Below, one piece after another: positions 33,924 to 41,853 of a stretch of DNA of 64,000 nt. This DNA comes from Clostridiales bacterium (GTDB lineage Bacteria > Bacillota > Clostridia > Oscillospirales > Oscillospiraceae). Under the pieces are notes generated by a model. That model saw only the letters and a list, made by a program, of their open reading frames with translations. It made no database searches and was not told where the DNA came from. How positions within the stretch are numbered: position 1 is the first letter of the stretch; each line of letters begins with the position of its first letter. Both the position numbers and the translations under genes were made by a program. The stretch covers positions 574,654 to 638,653 of the forward strand of contig CABIXV010000001.1 in NCBI GenBank assembly GCA_902362775.1, in the 5' to 3' direction.

Positions 33924-34544
33924 TCAGGAGTCGATAAAGCTGCGGATACGCAGCTTCACTCCCAACCGGTCAGCGATGTCCCGGCAGTTCTGGATCTCCT
34001 CTTGCGTCTTGTCCTTGTCCACAATAGTCAGCACCACATGGGGCACATAGCGCTTGGCCTCTCCGGCAAAATCCAGCATGGCCTGATAGGCCGCCTCCCC
34101 CTGAACGGGGTGGCACAGGGCGGTGTAGTCCGCCGCGTTGTCCGAGTTGAGAGAAATAGACAGGGTATCGATGCGTCCCTTTAGCTCTGGGCACACATCC
34201 CGGCCCAGAATCAGATTGGCGTGTCCATTGGTGTTGATACGCACTGGGGGCAGCTTATCCCCGAAACGCCCCTTCAGCTCGTCCACCAGCCACAAGATAT
34301 CATCCAGGCGGTAGGTGGGCTCACCATAGCCACAGAATACGATCTCCCGGTAGGAGCACACATCCCGGCTCAAAAAGCTGTCCAGAGCCTCCTGGCGGGT
34401 AGGCTCCCGCTCCAGCCACAGGGAGTCCTCGGTATAGATGGACCCCTGCGCCCTGCCGTGGCGCAGGCAGAATTCGCAGTTGCAGTTGCATTTGTTGGTC
34501 AGGTTCACATACAGCGCGTCCTCATATTCATAGGTAATGGTCAT
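33924..34544 (-). CDS. TatD-linked radical SAM protein
   Basis: 206 aa, short for a radical SAM enzyme. The iron-sulfur motif is C-N-C-N-C-E-F-C near residue 20, giving the CxxxCxxC pattern, followed by IVFCGYGEPTYR (the GGEP-like motif) and RINTNGHANL. This matches the family found beside TatD nucleases (TIGR04038 type). The tatD gene is indeed two genes upstream. Its ATG overlaps the stop of the membrane protein by four bases. The substrate is unknown. Confidence 0.88.
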   Translation of the reverse strand: MTITYEYEDALYVNLTNKCNCNCEFCLRHGRAQGSIYTEDSLWLEREPTRQEALDSFLSRDVCSYREIVFCGYGEPTYRLDDILWLVDELKGRFGDKLPPVRINTNGHANLILGRDVCPELKGRIDTLSISLNSDNAADYTALCHPVQGEAAYQAMLDFAGEAKRYVPHVVLTIVDKDKTQEEIQNCRDIADRLGVKLRIRSFIDS

Positions 34545-35221
34545 GGTAGATCCGTCCTCTCCTTTTTCTTCTTGGGCAGCATAGGTGGAAAGACACCTGT
34601 GCGCACCCCCACAAACCGAATGATGATCCAGGCAGCCGCGAAGGCCGCGGCCCAGGCCAACAGGCCGTGGTATTCCACATAATCCTCCTGGCTAGCCGTG
34701 GCGTGGCCCCCCTCCATGTCAATATAGCAGGTATCCACGGTAACTCCATGGTACTTGTTCAGCTCCTCCAGCTGGTCGTCCGTCAGGGACTCCCGCGCCA
34801 GAGTGCCGATGGGCAGGCGGGCATAGCTGGCTGTCATAGGGGTCTCCCCCTCCTCCCGGTATACCACGCTGTCCGAGTTGACTTTGGCGGCGATCCGTGT
34901 GCCGTCTTCCAACTGGAAAATATGCCAGAATAGTCCGTCGATATAGCCGCCGGGGCTGTTGCTATTCAGAGTAATGGAGTCCATCTCCATCGTAAAATAC
35001 TCGTTGTTCTCCATATCAGCCAAGGTCTCAGCCAGAGGGATATCTTCACTGGCCACCGCACCGACTGAGCCTTCTTCCGCGGCGTTCTTCTCCAAATACG
35101 CCTGGTACCCCTCCTCCAGTGTCTGTTCGTACAGGTATTGCGCTCCAAAGGCGATCCCAGCCGACAGCAGCACAGTCAGCAGTAAGTCCCAGCGCCAGTA
35201 CCAGATACTACGGCGCCTCAT
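34541..35221 (-). CDS. Membrane protein between tatD and the radical SAM gene
   Basis: 226 aa from the ATG at 35221 (GGGGGAG upstream; it overlaps the tatD end by 14 bp). One transmembrane helix at about 13-33 and another at about 185-207 flank an external domain of ~150 residues with no known match, ending in a basic KKKKERTD tail. The bitopic shape and overlapping genes suggest a functional unit with TatD and the radical SAM protein. The function is unknown. Confidence 0.7.
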   Translation of the reverse strand: MRRRSIWYWRWDLLLTVLLSAGIAFGAQYLYEQTLEEGYQAYLEKNAAEEGSVGAVASEDIPLAETLADMENNEYFTMEMDSITLNSNSPGGYIDGLFWHIFQLEDGTRIAAKVNSDSVVYREEGETPMTASYARLPIGTLARESLTDDQLEELNKYHGVTVDTCYIDMEGGHATASQEDYVEYHGLLAWAAAFAAAWIIIRFVGVRTGVFPPMLPKKKKERTDLP

Positions 35222-35999
35222 TAGGCTCTCCCCCTTCGATGCCAAAAAACCGTTTCCCGTTCTCCAGGGTGATACGGGCCACCTCATCCGGAGTCAGCCC
35301 CTTCACCCGGGCGATGGCTTCCGCCACCAGATGAACATGGCTGGAGTCGTTCCGCTTTCCCCGGAAGGGTTCCGGCGTCAGGTAGGGGGAGTCAGTCTCA
35401 ATCATAATCCGGTCCATGGGCAGCCAGTCGATGACCTCCAGGGCCTTCCTGGCGTTTTTGTAGGTAATGACGCCGGTGAAGGACAGCATCCATCCCAGCT
35501 TGACCAGCACCTTGGCGTCCTCCAGGCTGCCGGAATAACAGTGGTACACCCCGGTAACCTGGGGATACTCCCGGACAATGGTCAGGCAGTCCTGATGGGC
35601 TTCCCGGTCATGGACGATAACGGGCAGATGGAGGGACTGGGCCAGCTCCAGCTGGCGGCGAAAGACATTCTGCTGTAAGGCCCGAGGCGGGTTATCCTTC
35701 CAGTAGTAGTCCAGTCCGATCTCTCCAATGGCCCGGACCTTCGGGTGGGCGGCCAACGCCCGCAGCTCCAGTAGAGCCCCGTCTTCCCAGTCTCCACAGT
35801 CGGAGGGGTGGACCCCTACTGCCGCGTAGACATAGGGAAAGCGGTCTGCCAGCTCCAGGGCCGTCTTTGAGCTCTCCAAATCACAGCCGGGATTTAAAAT
35901 CAGCTCCACCCCGCATCCCGGCATGGAGGCCAGCACCTCCAGCCGGTCGGCGTTGAAGGCCCCGGAGTCATAGTGGGCGTGGGTGTCGAATACCGCCAT
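35208..35999 (-). CDS. tatD: TatD-family metal-dependent DNase/hydrolase
   Basis: 263 aa. FDTHAHYD (metal His pair), GVHPSDC, IGEIGLDYYW (metal Glu), VIVHDREA and ETDSPYLTPEPFRGKRNDSS are the amidohydrolase-barrel motifs of TatD. These enzymes remove nucleotides from DNA ends or act on D-aminoacyl-tRNA. It is the first gene of the tatD / membrane protein / radical SAM unit. Confidence 0.93.
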   Translation of the reverse strand: MAVFDTHAHYDSGAFNADRLEVLASMPGCGVELILNPGCDLESSKTALELADRFPYVYAAVGVHPSDCGDWEDGALLELRALAAHPKVRAIGEIGLDYYWKDNPPRALQQNVFRRQLELAQSLHLPVIVHDREAHQDCLTIVREYPQVTGVYHCYSGSLEDAKVLVKLGWMLSFTGVITYKNARKALEVIDWLPMDRIMIETDSPYLTPEPFRGKRNDSSHVHLVAEAIARVKGLTPDEVARITLENGKRFFGIEGGEPNEAP

Positions 36000-36035
36000 A
36001 GGCTACCCCTCTCTTCTTCATCAAGCGTGTCTTTT

Positions 36036-36064
36036 ATCATACTCCCATCCCCTCAAAAATGCAA
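36036..36064 (-). promoter_or_regulatory. tatD operon promoter
   Basis: On the minus strand TTGCAT (36059-36064), 17 bp and TATGAT (36036-36041), about 35 nt before the tatD start. Confidence 0.55.
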
Positions 36065-36217
36065 GTGGATGGCCCCCCTGTCTCTCCTTCATTCACGTCG
36101 GTATGGGGGGGACTCCTCCCTTCTTCCTCCTGCCCCCCAAAAAAGGCAGGTCAGCGGTATTCCCCTTGCCCTTTGGCGCAAAGCCTGATATGCTGTCGTT
36201 GAAAGGAGGGGTCCCTC

Positions 36218-36655
36218 TTGAAGATCTCAGTAGAACACGCCCCTTTAGAGGAAAACGAGGTCATCCTGCGCTGTTCCAACTTGGACCAGGAGATGCTCTG
36301 GGTGCTGTCCATTCTCCGCTCCGGCCTGCAAAAATTGTGTGCGTGGGATGAGCGACGCGAGGTCACCCTCCTCTCTCCCAGTGAGGTAGTGTACTGTGAG
36401 AGTGTGGATGACCACACCTTCCTCTATACCTCCGCGGCAGTCTATCAGACTGCTCTTAGCTTGGCGGAGCTAGAGGGGCGGTATGGAAGCCTTGGCCTTT
36501 TCCGCACAGGCAAGTCGTCCATCGTCAATCTTCACCGTGTCCGCGCCCTGAAAAGTCAGCCTGGCGGGAGGATCGAGGTCACTTTGGAAACAGAGGAGAG
36601 GCTGGTGGTCTCCCGCCACTATGCGCCCCTGCTGCGGGAGCGGCTGGGACTGTGA
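36218..36655 (+). CDS. LytTR-type DNA-binding regulator without receiver domain
   Basis: 145 aa using a TTG start (AAAGGAGG 8 nt upstream). Residues about 45-140 form a LytTR domain (VTLLSPSEVVYCESVDDHTFLY, FFRTGKSSIVNLHRV-like segment, LVVSRHYAPLLRERL). The N-terminal 45 residues are a short helical part; there is no phosphoreceiver domain. The next gene is a DUF3021-like membrane protein, the usual partner that controls such regulators. Confidence 0.85.
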   Translation: MKISVEHAPLEENEVILRCSNLDQEMLWVLSILRSGLQKLCAWDERREVTLLSPSEVVYCESVDDHTFLYTSAAVYQTALSLAELEGRYGSLGLFRTGKSSIVNLHRVRALKSQPGGRIEVTLETEERLVVSRHYAPLLRERLGL

Positions 36656-36673
36656 GAGAAAGGAGTGTTATCT

Positions 36674-37123
36674 ATGTTCAGAGAAGAATTTATCCACTAT
36701 TACAGCTGGGGCGTCACCATGAAGTACCACATGGGCGTCTATACCGCGGCCCTTGTTTTCACTGACTGTATTGCCCAATGGCTTATGGGGCGGCAATCCA
36801 TCCCCATCCTGGTCCTGGGGGAGATGCTGCTGGTATCTATGGGGGTGGCTGTCCTTGAGTCCTGGATCTTTCCCCGGAGAGAGGTATGGGAGGGCGAGGC
36901 CCTGATACGCCGCACCGCCCTGTGGGCACTGGCATCCAATCTGGGATTCGTAGGAGGGGCAGCCCTGTGCGGCTGGTTTGATGGCGTTCCTCTGTGGGGT
37001 GCCGCGCTGTTGGCTCTTTTTCTGGAGTTCGGTCTGGCTTCCATGTGGTTCGCTGACCATGTGGCTCTCCGGCGGGATACCCAACGGCTCAACGAGAGGC
37101 TGCGCCAGTATCAGAATGAATAG
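36674..37123 (+). CDS. DUF3021-like four-helix membrane protein
   Basis: 149 aa from the ATG at 36674 (AAAGGAG upstream; a GTG at 36665 overlaps that site). Four transmembrane helices (about 15-35, 42-62, 75-96, 102-124) and a charged C-terminal tail (ALRRDTQRLNERLRQYQNE). It lies 18 bp after the LytTR gene and is probably a membrane co-regulator that holds it. A terminator follows. Confidence 0.75.
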   Translation: MFREEFIHYYSWGVTMKYHMGVYTAALVFTDCIAQWLMGRQSIPILVLGEMLLVSMGVAVLESWIFPRREVWEGEALIRRTALWALASNLGFVGGAALCGWFDGVPLWGAALLALFLEFGLASMWFADHVALRRDTQRLNERLRQYQNE

Positions 37124-37134
37124 ACGGCAAAACT

Positions 37135-37169
37135 ACGGCAGGACATCTGAAGGGATGTCCTGCCGTTTT
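37135..37169 (+). terminator. Terminator of the LytTR operon
   Basis: ACGGCAGGACATC pairs with GATGTCCTGCCGT and is followed by TTTG. The stretch from here to tRNA-Lys (37418) carries repeat hairpins but no gene. Confidence 0.85.
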
Positions 37170-37305
37170 GTCGGACATTTCCGAGCCATACGCAGCAAAG
37201 CCCATTTTGATTCCAAATCAAATTGCAGCCCAGTGCAGCAATACATATGTATTTTACCTTTTGAATCATCACCACCGGTCCAGCCGGTGAGTTCCAATTA
37301 TAAAA

Positions 37306-37417
37306 AAGTCGGAGCAAGCGGTTGCGATTTGGAGAGGATGAGCAAGTGGGCGGGGGGATAACGCTTTTTGCACACACATAAAAAAGCGTCGGAGCAAAGA
37401 GAAACTTTGCTCCGACG
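37306..37417 (-). repeat. Hairpin repeats 3' of tRNA-Lys, related to those after tRNA-Ser
   Basis: On the minus strand GTCGGAGCAAAG/CTTTGCTCCGAC (about 37388-37416) followed by GCTTTTTTATG is an intrinsic terminator for the tRNA array. A partial second unit (GGAGCAAGCGGTTGCGATTT, about 37310) is further on. Both share sequence with the 6771-6990 repeats. Confidence 0.6.
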
Positions 37418-37493
37418 TGGTGACCCAGCGGGGACTCGAACCCCGGACCCACGGCTTAAAAGGCAGTTGCTCTACCGACTGAGCTACTGGGTC
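37418..37493 (-). tRNA. tRNA-Lys(TTT)
   Basis: 76 nt with encoded CCA. Acceptor GACCCAG/CTGGGTC, anticodon loop CTTTTAA (TTT), T-loop TTCGAGT. The anticodon stem ACTGC/GCCGT has one T-C mismatch. Last of five minus-strand tRNAs. Confidence 0.93.
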
Positions 37494-37571
37494 ATATATA
37501 TTCTTTTTTGAAATATTGGCTCCGGCACAAGTCCATAAGAAGTCGCCAGAGGCTGATGTCTCCATCAGATT

Positions 37572-37646
37572 TGGCAGGGATGGCTGGACTCGAACCAGCG
37601 AATGAGGGAGTCAAAGTCCCTTGCCTTACCACTTGGCTACACCCCT
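37572..37646 (-). tRNA. tRNA-Gln(TTG)
   Basis: 75 nt with CCA. Anticodon arm AGGGA-CTTTGAC-TCCCT (TTG), T-loop TTCGAGT, acceptor pairs with one G-T. Confidence 0.93.
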
Positions 37647-37711
37647 GTATCTGCCGCGAAGAAAAGGCAAGGGCCGGAGCCGAAGCTCCCGGCCCTTACG
37701 CCTTATTGGTC

Positions 37712-37789
<78 letters not shown>

Positions 37790-37926
37790 ATATCGCTGAC
37801 TGTTCACAGATTGGCTCCCAAAACCGGGGGCCTTCGCCCTGTCAGAGGACCATCCAACTTGAGAGGATAAGGGGAGAATACAGGGGCGGACTACGCCACA
37901 ATGTCCAGAACAAAATTGCTCCGACA

Positions 37927-38003
<77 letters not shown>

Positions 38004-38006
38004 GTA

Positions 38007-38080
38007 TGGAGCGGGTGATGGGAATCGAACCCACGCGACCAGCTTGGAAGGCTGGGATTCTACCATTGAACTACACCCGC
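38007..38080 (-). tRNA. tRNA-Gly(TCC)
   Basis: 74 nt with CCA. Anticodon arm CCAGC-CTTCCAA-GCTGG (TCC). First gene of the tRNA array, only 3 nt before tRNA-Arg. Confidence 0.94.
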
Positions 38081-38205
38081 ATAGAAGGCGCGGTCCTTCC
38101 ACGTCAGCCTTGAAATTGTAGCACACCAAGACCCGGTTTGTCAATCCCTTTTCTTCTGTTTACAGCAATTCATAAAATATTTCTCTCTCCGGCAGGGATT
38201 CCGGT

Positions 38206-38243
38206 CAAAACCGCGGGGAGGGGGGCTGCCCCTCTCCCGCGTG
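38206..38243 (-). terminator. Terminator of the CNNM/CorC gene
   Basis: On the minus strand CGCGGGAGAGGGG pairs with CCCCTCCCCGCG-like bases (one mismatch) and is followed by GTTTTG. Confidence 0.65.
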
Positions 38244-38247
38244 TTCC

Positions 38248-39561
38248 TTATGTAGCCGCTTTCCGGACCAGAGCCGATTGGATCCGGTGGTCCGCCACTT
38301 TTTCCACCTGGATATCCAGTCCGTTGACTTGAACCGCCGGCCGGCTGCCGTCCTCTGGAATGGTACGCAGGCAGCTGAGTACCATTCCACCCACCGTGTC
38401 ATAGTCCAGGTCGCCGGACAACTCGATCCCCAGAGTTTCGGCCAGTTCCCCCACGCTCAACGCGCCGCTGGCTCTCCACAGGCCTTCGCCTATCTGTTCC
38501 AGTTCCGGCGGCTCCGCAGGGTCGTACTCATCATAAATATTGCCCACGATCTCCTCCAGCAGGTCTTCCACCGTGATAACACCTGCCAAACTTCCATATT
38601 CATCCATCACCACAGCCAGATGTATCTTCTTTCGCTGCATATCCCGCAGCAGGTCGCCGGCGGACAGGCTGTCTGGTACCAGGTAGGCCGGGCGCATCAG
38701 CTCCCGCACCGTATGGCCGCCCCGGCCCGTCCAGTCCAGCAGGAAGTCCCGGGCATAGAGCACACCCACCACATCGTCGTCGTCCTCTCCACATACAGGA
38801 AAGCGGGACAGCCCACTGCTTTGAATTACATCCAGCACCTCCTCCCGATCCGCGTCTTCCCACAGGGTAATTACATCTGCTGCCCGGGTCATCACATCGC
38901 CCACAGCCTGCTCAGAAAAGTCAAATACATTATGTAGCAGTTCCTTTTCCTCCGCGTCAATAGCGCCATTTTCATTCCCCAGGTCAATCATCATGCGGAT
39001 CTCATCCTCGGTGACCTGCTCCTCCTCCACCTCCACGGGCACCCCAATCAGCCGCAGCACCCCATTGGTGGAACAGGAGAGCAGAAAGATCACAGGCCGG
39101 GCCAGCACTGCTATGGCGGATACCACTCGACAGGAAAAGCGAGCCATCTCCATAGGCTTCTGCATGGCGATCCGCTTAGGTACCAGCTCTCCGAATACCA
39201 GTGTAAAGTAGGATAGGATCAAGGTAATGAAAATCACAGACAGGGTATCCACCACCGATATGGGCAACATCGTGATACCCAGATCCTCGCAGAACCAACG
39301 CACCAAGTACTCCGAGAAGCTGTCGGCGGCAAAAGCCGAGGCCAGAAAGCCAGCCAATGTGATTCCGATTTGGATGGTGGACAAAAATCCGGCTGGCTCC
39401 TCCACCATCTTTAGCAGCCTGGGGGCCAGCTTGTCCCCCTCCTCCTCCAACTTGCGCAGCTTATTGGCGTTTAGAGAGATCACGGCAATCTCTGTCGCCG
39501 CAAAAAAGGCATTTATCACGATCAGTACCACCTGGAGCAGCAGTTGGAGCGCTATGGTCAT
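38248..39561 (-). CDS. CNNM/HlyC-CorC family membrane protein (DUF21, CBS pair, CorC domain)
   Basis: 437 aa from the ATG at 39561 (AAAGGAGG, 10-nt spacer). An N-terminal DUF21 region (about 1-190) with three to four helices (LLLQVVLIVINAFFAATEIAVI) is followed by two CBS domains (about 205-335; MTRAADVITLWEDA, MRPAYLVPDSLSAGDLL) and a C-terminal CorC/HlyC domain (about 345-437). Members transport or control Mg2+ or Co2+. The long leader (39605-39766) may sense a metal. Confidence 0.9.
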   Translation of the reverse strand: MTIALQLLLQVVLIVINAFFAATEIAVISLNANKLRKLEEEGDKLAPRLLKMVEEPAGFLSTIQIGITLAGFLASAFAADSFSEYLVRWFCEDLGITMLPISVVDTLSVIFITLILSYFTLVFGELVPKRIAMQKPMEMARFSCRVVSAIAVLARPVIFLLSCSTNGVLRLIGVPVEVEEEQVTEDEIRMMIDLGNENGAIDAEEKELLHNVFDFSEQAVGDVMTRAADVITLWEDADREEVLDVIQSSGLSRFPVCGEDDDDVVGVLYARDFLLDWTGRGGHTVRELMRPAYLVPDSLSAGDLLRDMQRKKIHLAVVMDEYGSLAGVITVEDLLEEIVGNIYDEYDPAEPPELEQIGEGLWRASGALSVGELAETLGIELSGDLDYDTVGGMVLSCLRTIPEDGSRPAVQVNGLDIQVEKVADHRIQSALVRKAAT

Positions 39562-39604
39562 CAAATCAGTTCCTCCTTTGATTTCTTCCGCCTGTGCTGA
39601 CATA

Positions 39605-39796
39605 TGCAAAAGGCATGGCCCGCTCCGCGCAAAGCGAAACAGGCTATGCCTTTTTTCATCTGTTATCGATTTGTAAGTGACAGGGACCGTCTCGGTCAGG
39701 ATCCATAAGAATCGAGGGGCTCCTTTTTACACAGGCTTCCGGCGCCGCTGTGGCACCGGCCAACATTATCATATCCAAAGGCGGCTCTCACGTCAA
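39605..39796 (-). promoter_or_regulatory. Promoter and structured leader of the CNNM/CorC gene
   Basis: On the minus strand TTGACG (39791-39796), 17 bp and TATGAT (39768-39773). A leader of about 200 nt follows with a GC-rich fold (GGCCGGTGCC / GGCGCCGG), a GACCGAGACGGTC hairpin and finally GGCATAGCC pairing with GGCCATGCC followed by TTTTGC (39609-39652), which looks like a terminator. The order suggests transcription attenuation, perhaps a metal riboswitch, but I could not match a known class (M-box and yybP-ykoY signatures were not recognisable). Confidence 0.5.
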
Positions 39797-39843
39797 GGCA
39801 TTCCCCGCAACCTTAACGCTTTATTGACAGGCGCTCCGTTCGT

Positions 39844-40905
39844 TCAGCGCAGAGCCGTGTCACAGAAGGCGCAGCAATCCACCCCACCGTTCTTTTTCAC
39901 CAGAGGCGGCAGATACGGTTGTGTCTGGGTGATGCACCTGGGGTTGGAGCACACCGGCTTGGTCCCGATCTCCACCGCCTCCGTCCGTTCCAGCCGGGGC
40001 TGGTTCGCCAGGTCGGACAACAGGGCCATCCGTGCAAACATCCCGTACCGAGCCTGCTGAAAATAGGCCGCCCTGGGATCGTCATCCACATCCACAGTGA
40101 TCTCATCCACCCTGGGCAGGGGGTGCATGACCAGCATCTTCTCCTTGGCCCGGTCCAGCTTCCGCCGCGTGAGAATATAGATTCCTTTGTTCCGCTCATA
40201 TTCCAGGGGATCTACAAACCGCTCACGCTGGATCCGGGTCATATACAGCACATCCAGTTGTGGAATGACCGCCTCCAGCCCCGTGACTTCCGTAAATTTC
40301 ATCTCATTTTCCAGCATGAAAGCCCGCACATAGTCGGGGACGGCCAGCTCGCGGGGCGAGATCAGGAAAAAGCGGATATGTTCAAATTTGGCCATGGCCT
40401 TGATGAGGGAGTGGACCGTGCGCCCATTCTTCAAGTCGCCGCACAGTCCGATAGCCAGTCCATCCACGCCGCCCAGCAACTTGGTCATGGTCGTCAGGTC
40501 AGCCATGGTCTGAGTGGGATGCATATGGCCGCCGTCCCCGGCGTTGACCACCGGAACATGGGAGTAGAGGGAGGCCGCCTTGGCCGCCCCCTCCCAAGGT
40601 GTACGCATGACAATAACGTCGGCGTAGCTGGACACCATTTTAATGGTATCCTTTAGCGTCTCTCCCTTGGCCACAGAGGAGGAATTGGGGTCCGCGAACC
40701 CAAATACCGTCCCACCCAGCCGAAGCATGGCGGTCTGGAAGGAAAAGTTAGTTCGGGTAGAGGGTTCGTAAAACAAATTGGCCGCCACCTTGCCCCGACA
40801 TACATCAATGAACTTCTCCGGGGCGTCTATGATCTGACTGGCCCTGGCATATAGCTGATCCCACTCCTGGCGGGACAGGTCGCCAAAATCGATCAGGTGC
40901 CGCAT
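39844..40905 (-). CDS. pyrB: Aspartate carbamoyltransferase with PyrI-like C-terminal zinc motif
   Basis: 353 aa, about 45 longer than the usual catalytic chain. FYEPSTRTNFSF (carbamoyl phosphate site), SSSVAKGETLKDT, the HMHPTQTMAD segment and MHPLPRVDE are all present. After about residue 310 there is an extra segment VCSNPRCITQTQ...CCAFCDTALR whose four cysteines copy the zinc site of the PyrI regulatory chain (CxxxxC...CxxC). It makes carbamoyl aspartate in pyrimidine synthesis. No pyrI gene is in the window. Confidence 0.92.
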   Translation of the reverse strand: MRHLIDFGDLSRQEWDQLYARASQIIDAPEKFIDVCRGKVAANLFYEPSTRTNFSFQTAMLRLGGTVFGFADPNSSSVAKGETLKDTIKMVSSYADVIVMRTPWEGAAKAASLYSHVPVVNAGDGGHMHPTQTMADLTTMTKLLGGVDGLAIGLCGDLKNGRTVHSLIKAMAKFEHIRFFLISPRELAVPDYVRAFMLENEMKFTEVTGLEAVIPQLDVLYMTRIQRERFVDPLEYERNKGIYILTRRKLDRAKEKMLVMHPLPRVDEITVDVDDDPRAAYFQQARYGMFARMALLSDLANQPRLERTEAVEIGTKPVCSNPRCITQTQPYLPPLVKKNGGVDCCAFCDTALR

Positions 40906-41086
40906 CGTCCCTCACTCCTCATCTTTTTTCTTCCAGCTATCCTACCACAAACCACCCCGCTCCGCAAGGTGGCAGAACAACTTTTCCTATTTTTTAACTC
41001 AGGAGCACACCAATAAATCACAAAAATTTCCCCGCATGAAAATCATCCATTTCCACACCCTAACAAATGTGAATGGAGGGTCTCAT

Positions 41087-41602
41087 TTGGTCTGGTTTTG
41101 GTATTTTTTGATATACAGCTTTTTTGGCTTTTTGTTAGAGGTGTCCTATGCCCGGATCACCGGGGGATATCCGGAACGCAAATGTCTGTTGGTGCTGCCT
41201 CTATGCCCCGTCTATGGGTTGGGTGCCTGCGCCATTTTGCTATTGGCTCCAGTCAAAGGCTTTCCTCCGGCCGTCTTTCTGTTGGGCGGACTAGCGGCCA
41301 CAGCGGTAGAATATGGGGTCAGTCTCTTTTATGAAAAAGCCCTTAAGGTTTCCTTCTGGGACTACCGAGGATTGCCAGGCAGCATCCACGGCAGGATATG
41401 TATGCCCTTTTCTCTGGCTTGGGGTGTTCTAGCTCTGCCTCTGATCTACTGGGTTCATCCGGCTCTAGCGCCATTGGTTCAGGCCATCCCAGGGCCGGTC
41501 AGCCTGTCCGCCGTGACAGCGGTGGGGGCGGACTCCTTGATTTCTCTGGCACTGTTGGCTCAAACCCATGACCGATCCTGTCTGGAGTGGCGCCGATCCT
41601 GA
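41087..41602 (+). CDS. CmpB-type putative ABC-transporter membrane protein (PF06541-like)
   Basis: 171 aa from a TTG at 41087 (GGAGGG 6-7 nt upstream); an upstream ATG at 41036 lacks a binding site. Five to six hydrophobic helices with the family hallmarks FFGFLLEVSYAR, CPVYGLGA, EYGVSLFYEKAL and WDYRGLPGSIHGRICMPFSLAWG. Despite the family title, the function is unknown. It stands alone, and its end overlaps a tRNA-like remnant. Confidence 0.85.
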   Translation: MVWFWYFLIYSFFGFLLEVSYARITGGYPERKCLLVLPLCPVYGLGACAILLLAPVKGFPPAVFLLGGLAATAVEYGVSLFYEKALKVSFWDYRGLPGSIHGRICMPFSLAWGVLALPLIYWVHPALAPLVQAIPGPVSLSAVTAVGADSLISLALLAQTHDRSCLEWRRS

Positions 41603-41638
41603 TACCGGCGAAAGCGCCGTTCTACCATTAGAGCAGAT
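41593..41638 (-). pseudogene. Possible degenerate tRNA (5' half)
   Basis: Read on the minus strand, GATCATC-TG-CTCTAATGGTAGA resembles an acceptor and D-arm, followed by a GGCG-CTTTCGCC hairpin where an anticodon arm should be. No matching T-arm or 3' acceptor strand follows. It may be a tRNA fragment left by recombination, or chance. Confidence 0.25.
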
Positions 41639-41792
41639 GATCGTTTTCTTTTTGTAAATGCAAGTCTAACAATCCCACGACTGGCTATCTTACAGAGCAA
41701 ACTCCGCCGCGTTCCTCCACAGTCACGCAACGAGGCTGTAACCCACTTATGTTTTTGCCTGTCCCCAAGGAATCAGTCTCTAATAACTGTAA

Positions 41793-41834
41793 CAAAAAAG
41801 CAGCCCCGGAAAATCGCAATTTTCCGGGGCTTTT
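41793..41834 (-). terminator. Terminator of rplM-rpsI
   Basis: On the minus strand AGCCCCGGAAAA pairs with TTTTCCGGGGCT, followed by GCTTTTTTG. Confidence 0.92.
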
Positions 41835-41853
41835 GAACGTTTTTGATATAAAA

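Noticed and set aside
37130..37420. Protein-coding gene between the DUF3021 gene and tRNA-Lys
   Set aside because: The open frames there run through terminator hairpins and a tRNA gene, lack ribosome binding sites and have no domain content.
39660..39770. M-box or manganese (yybP-ykoY) riboswitch before the CNNM/CorC gene
   Set aside because: The core consensus sequences of these classes were not recognisable by eye; left as an unclassified structured leader.
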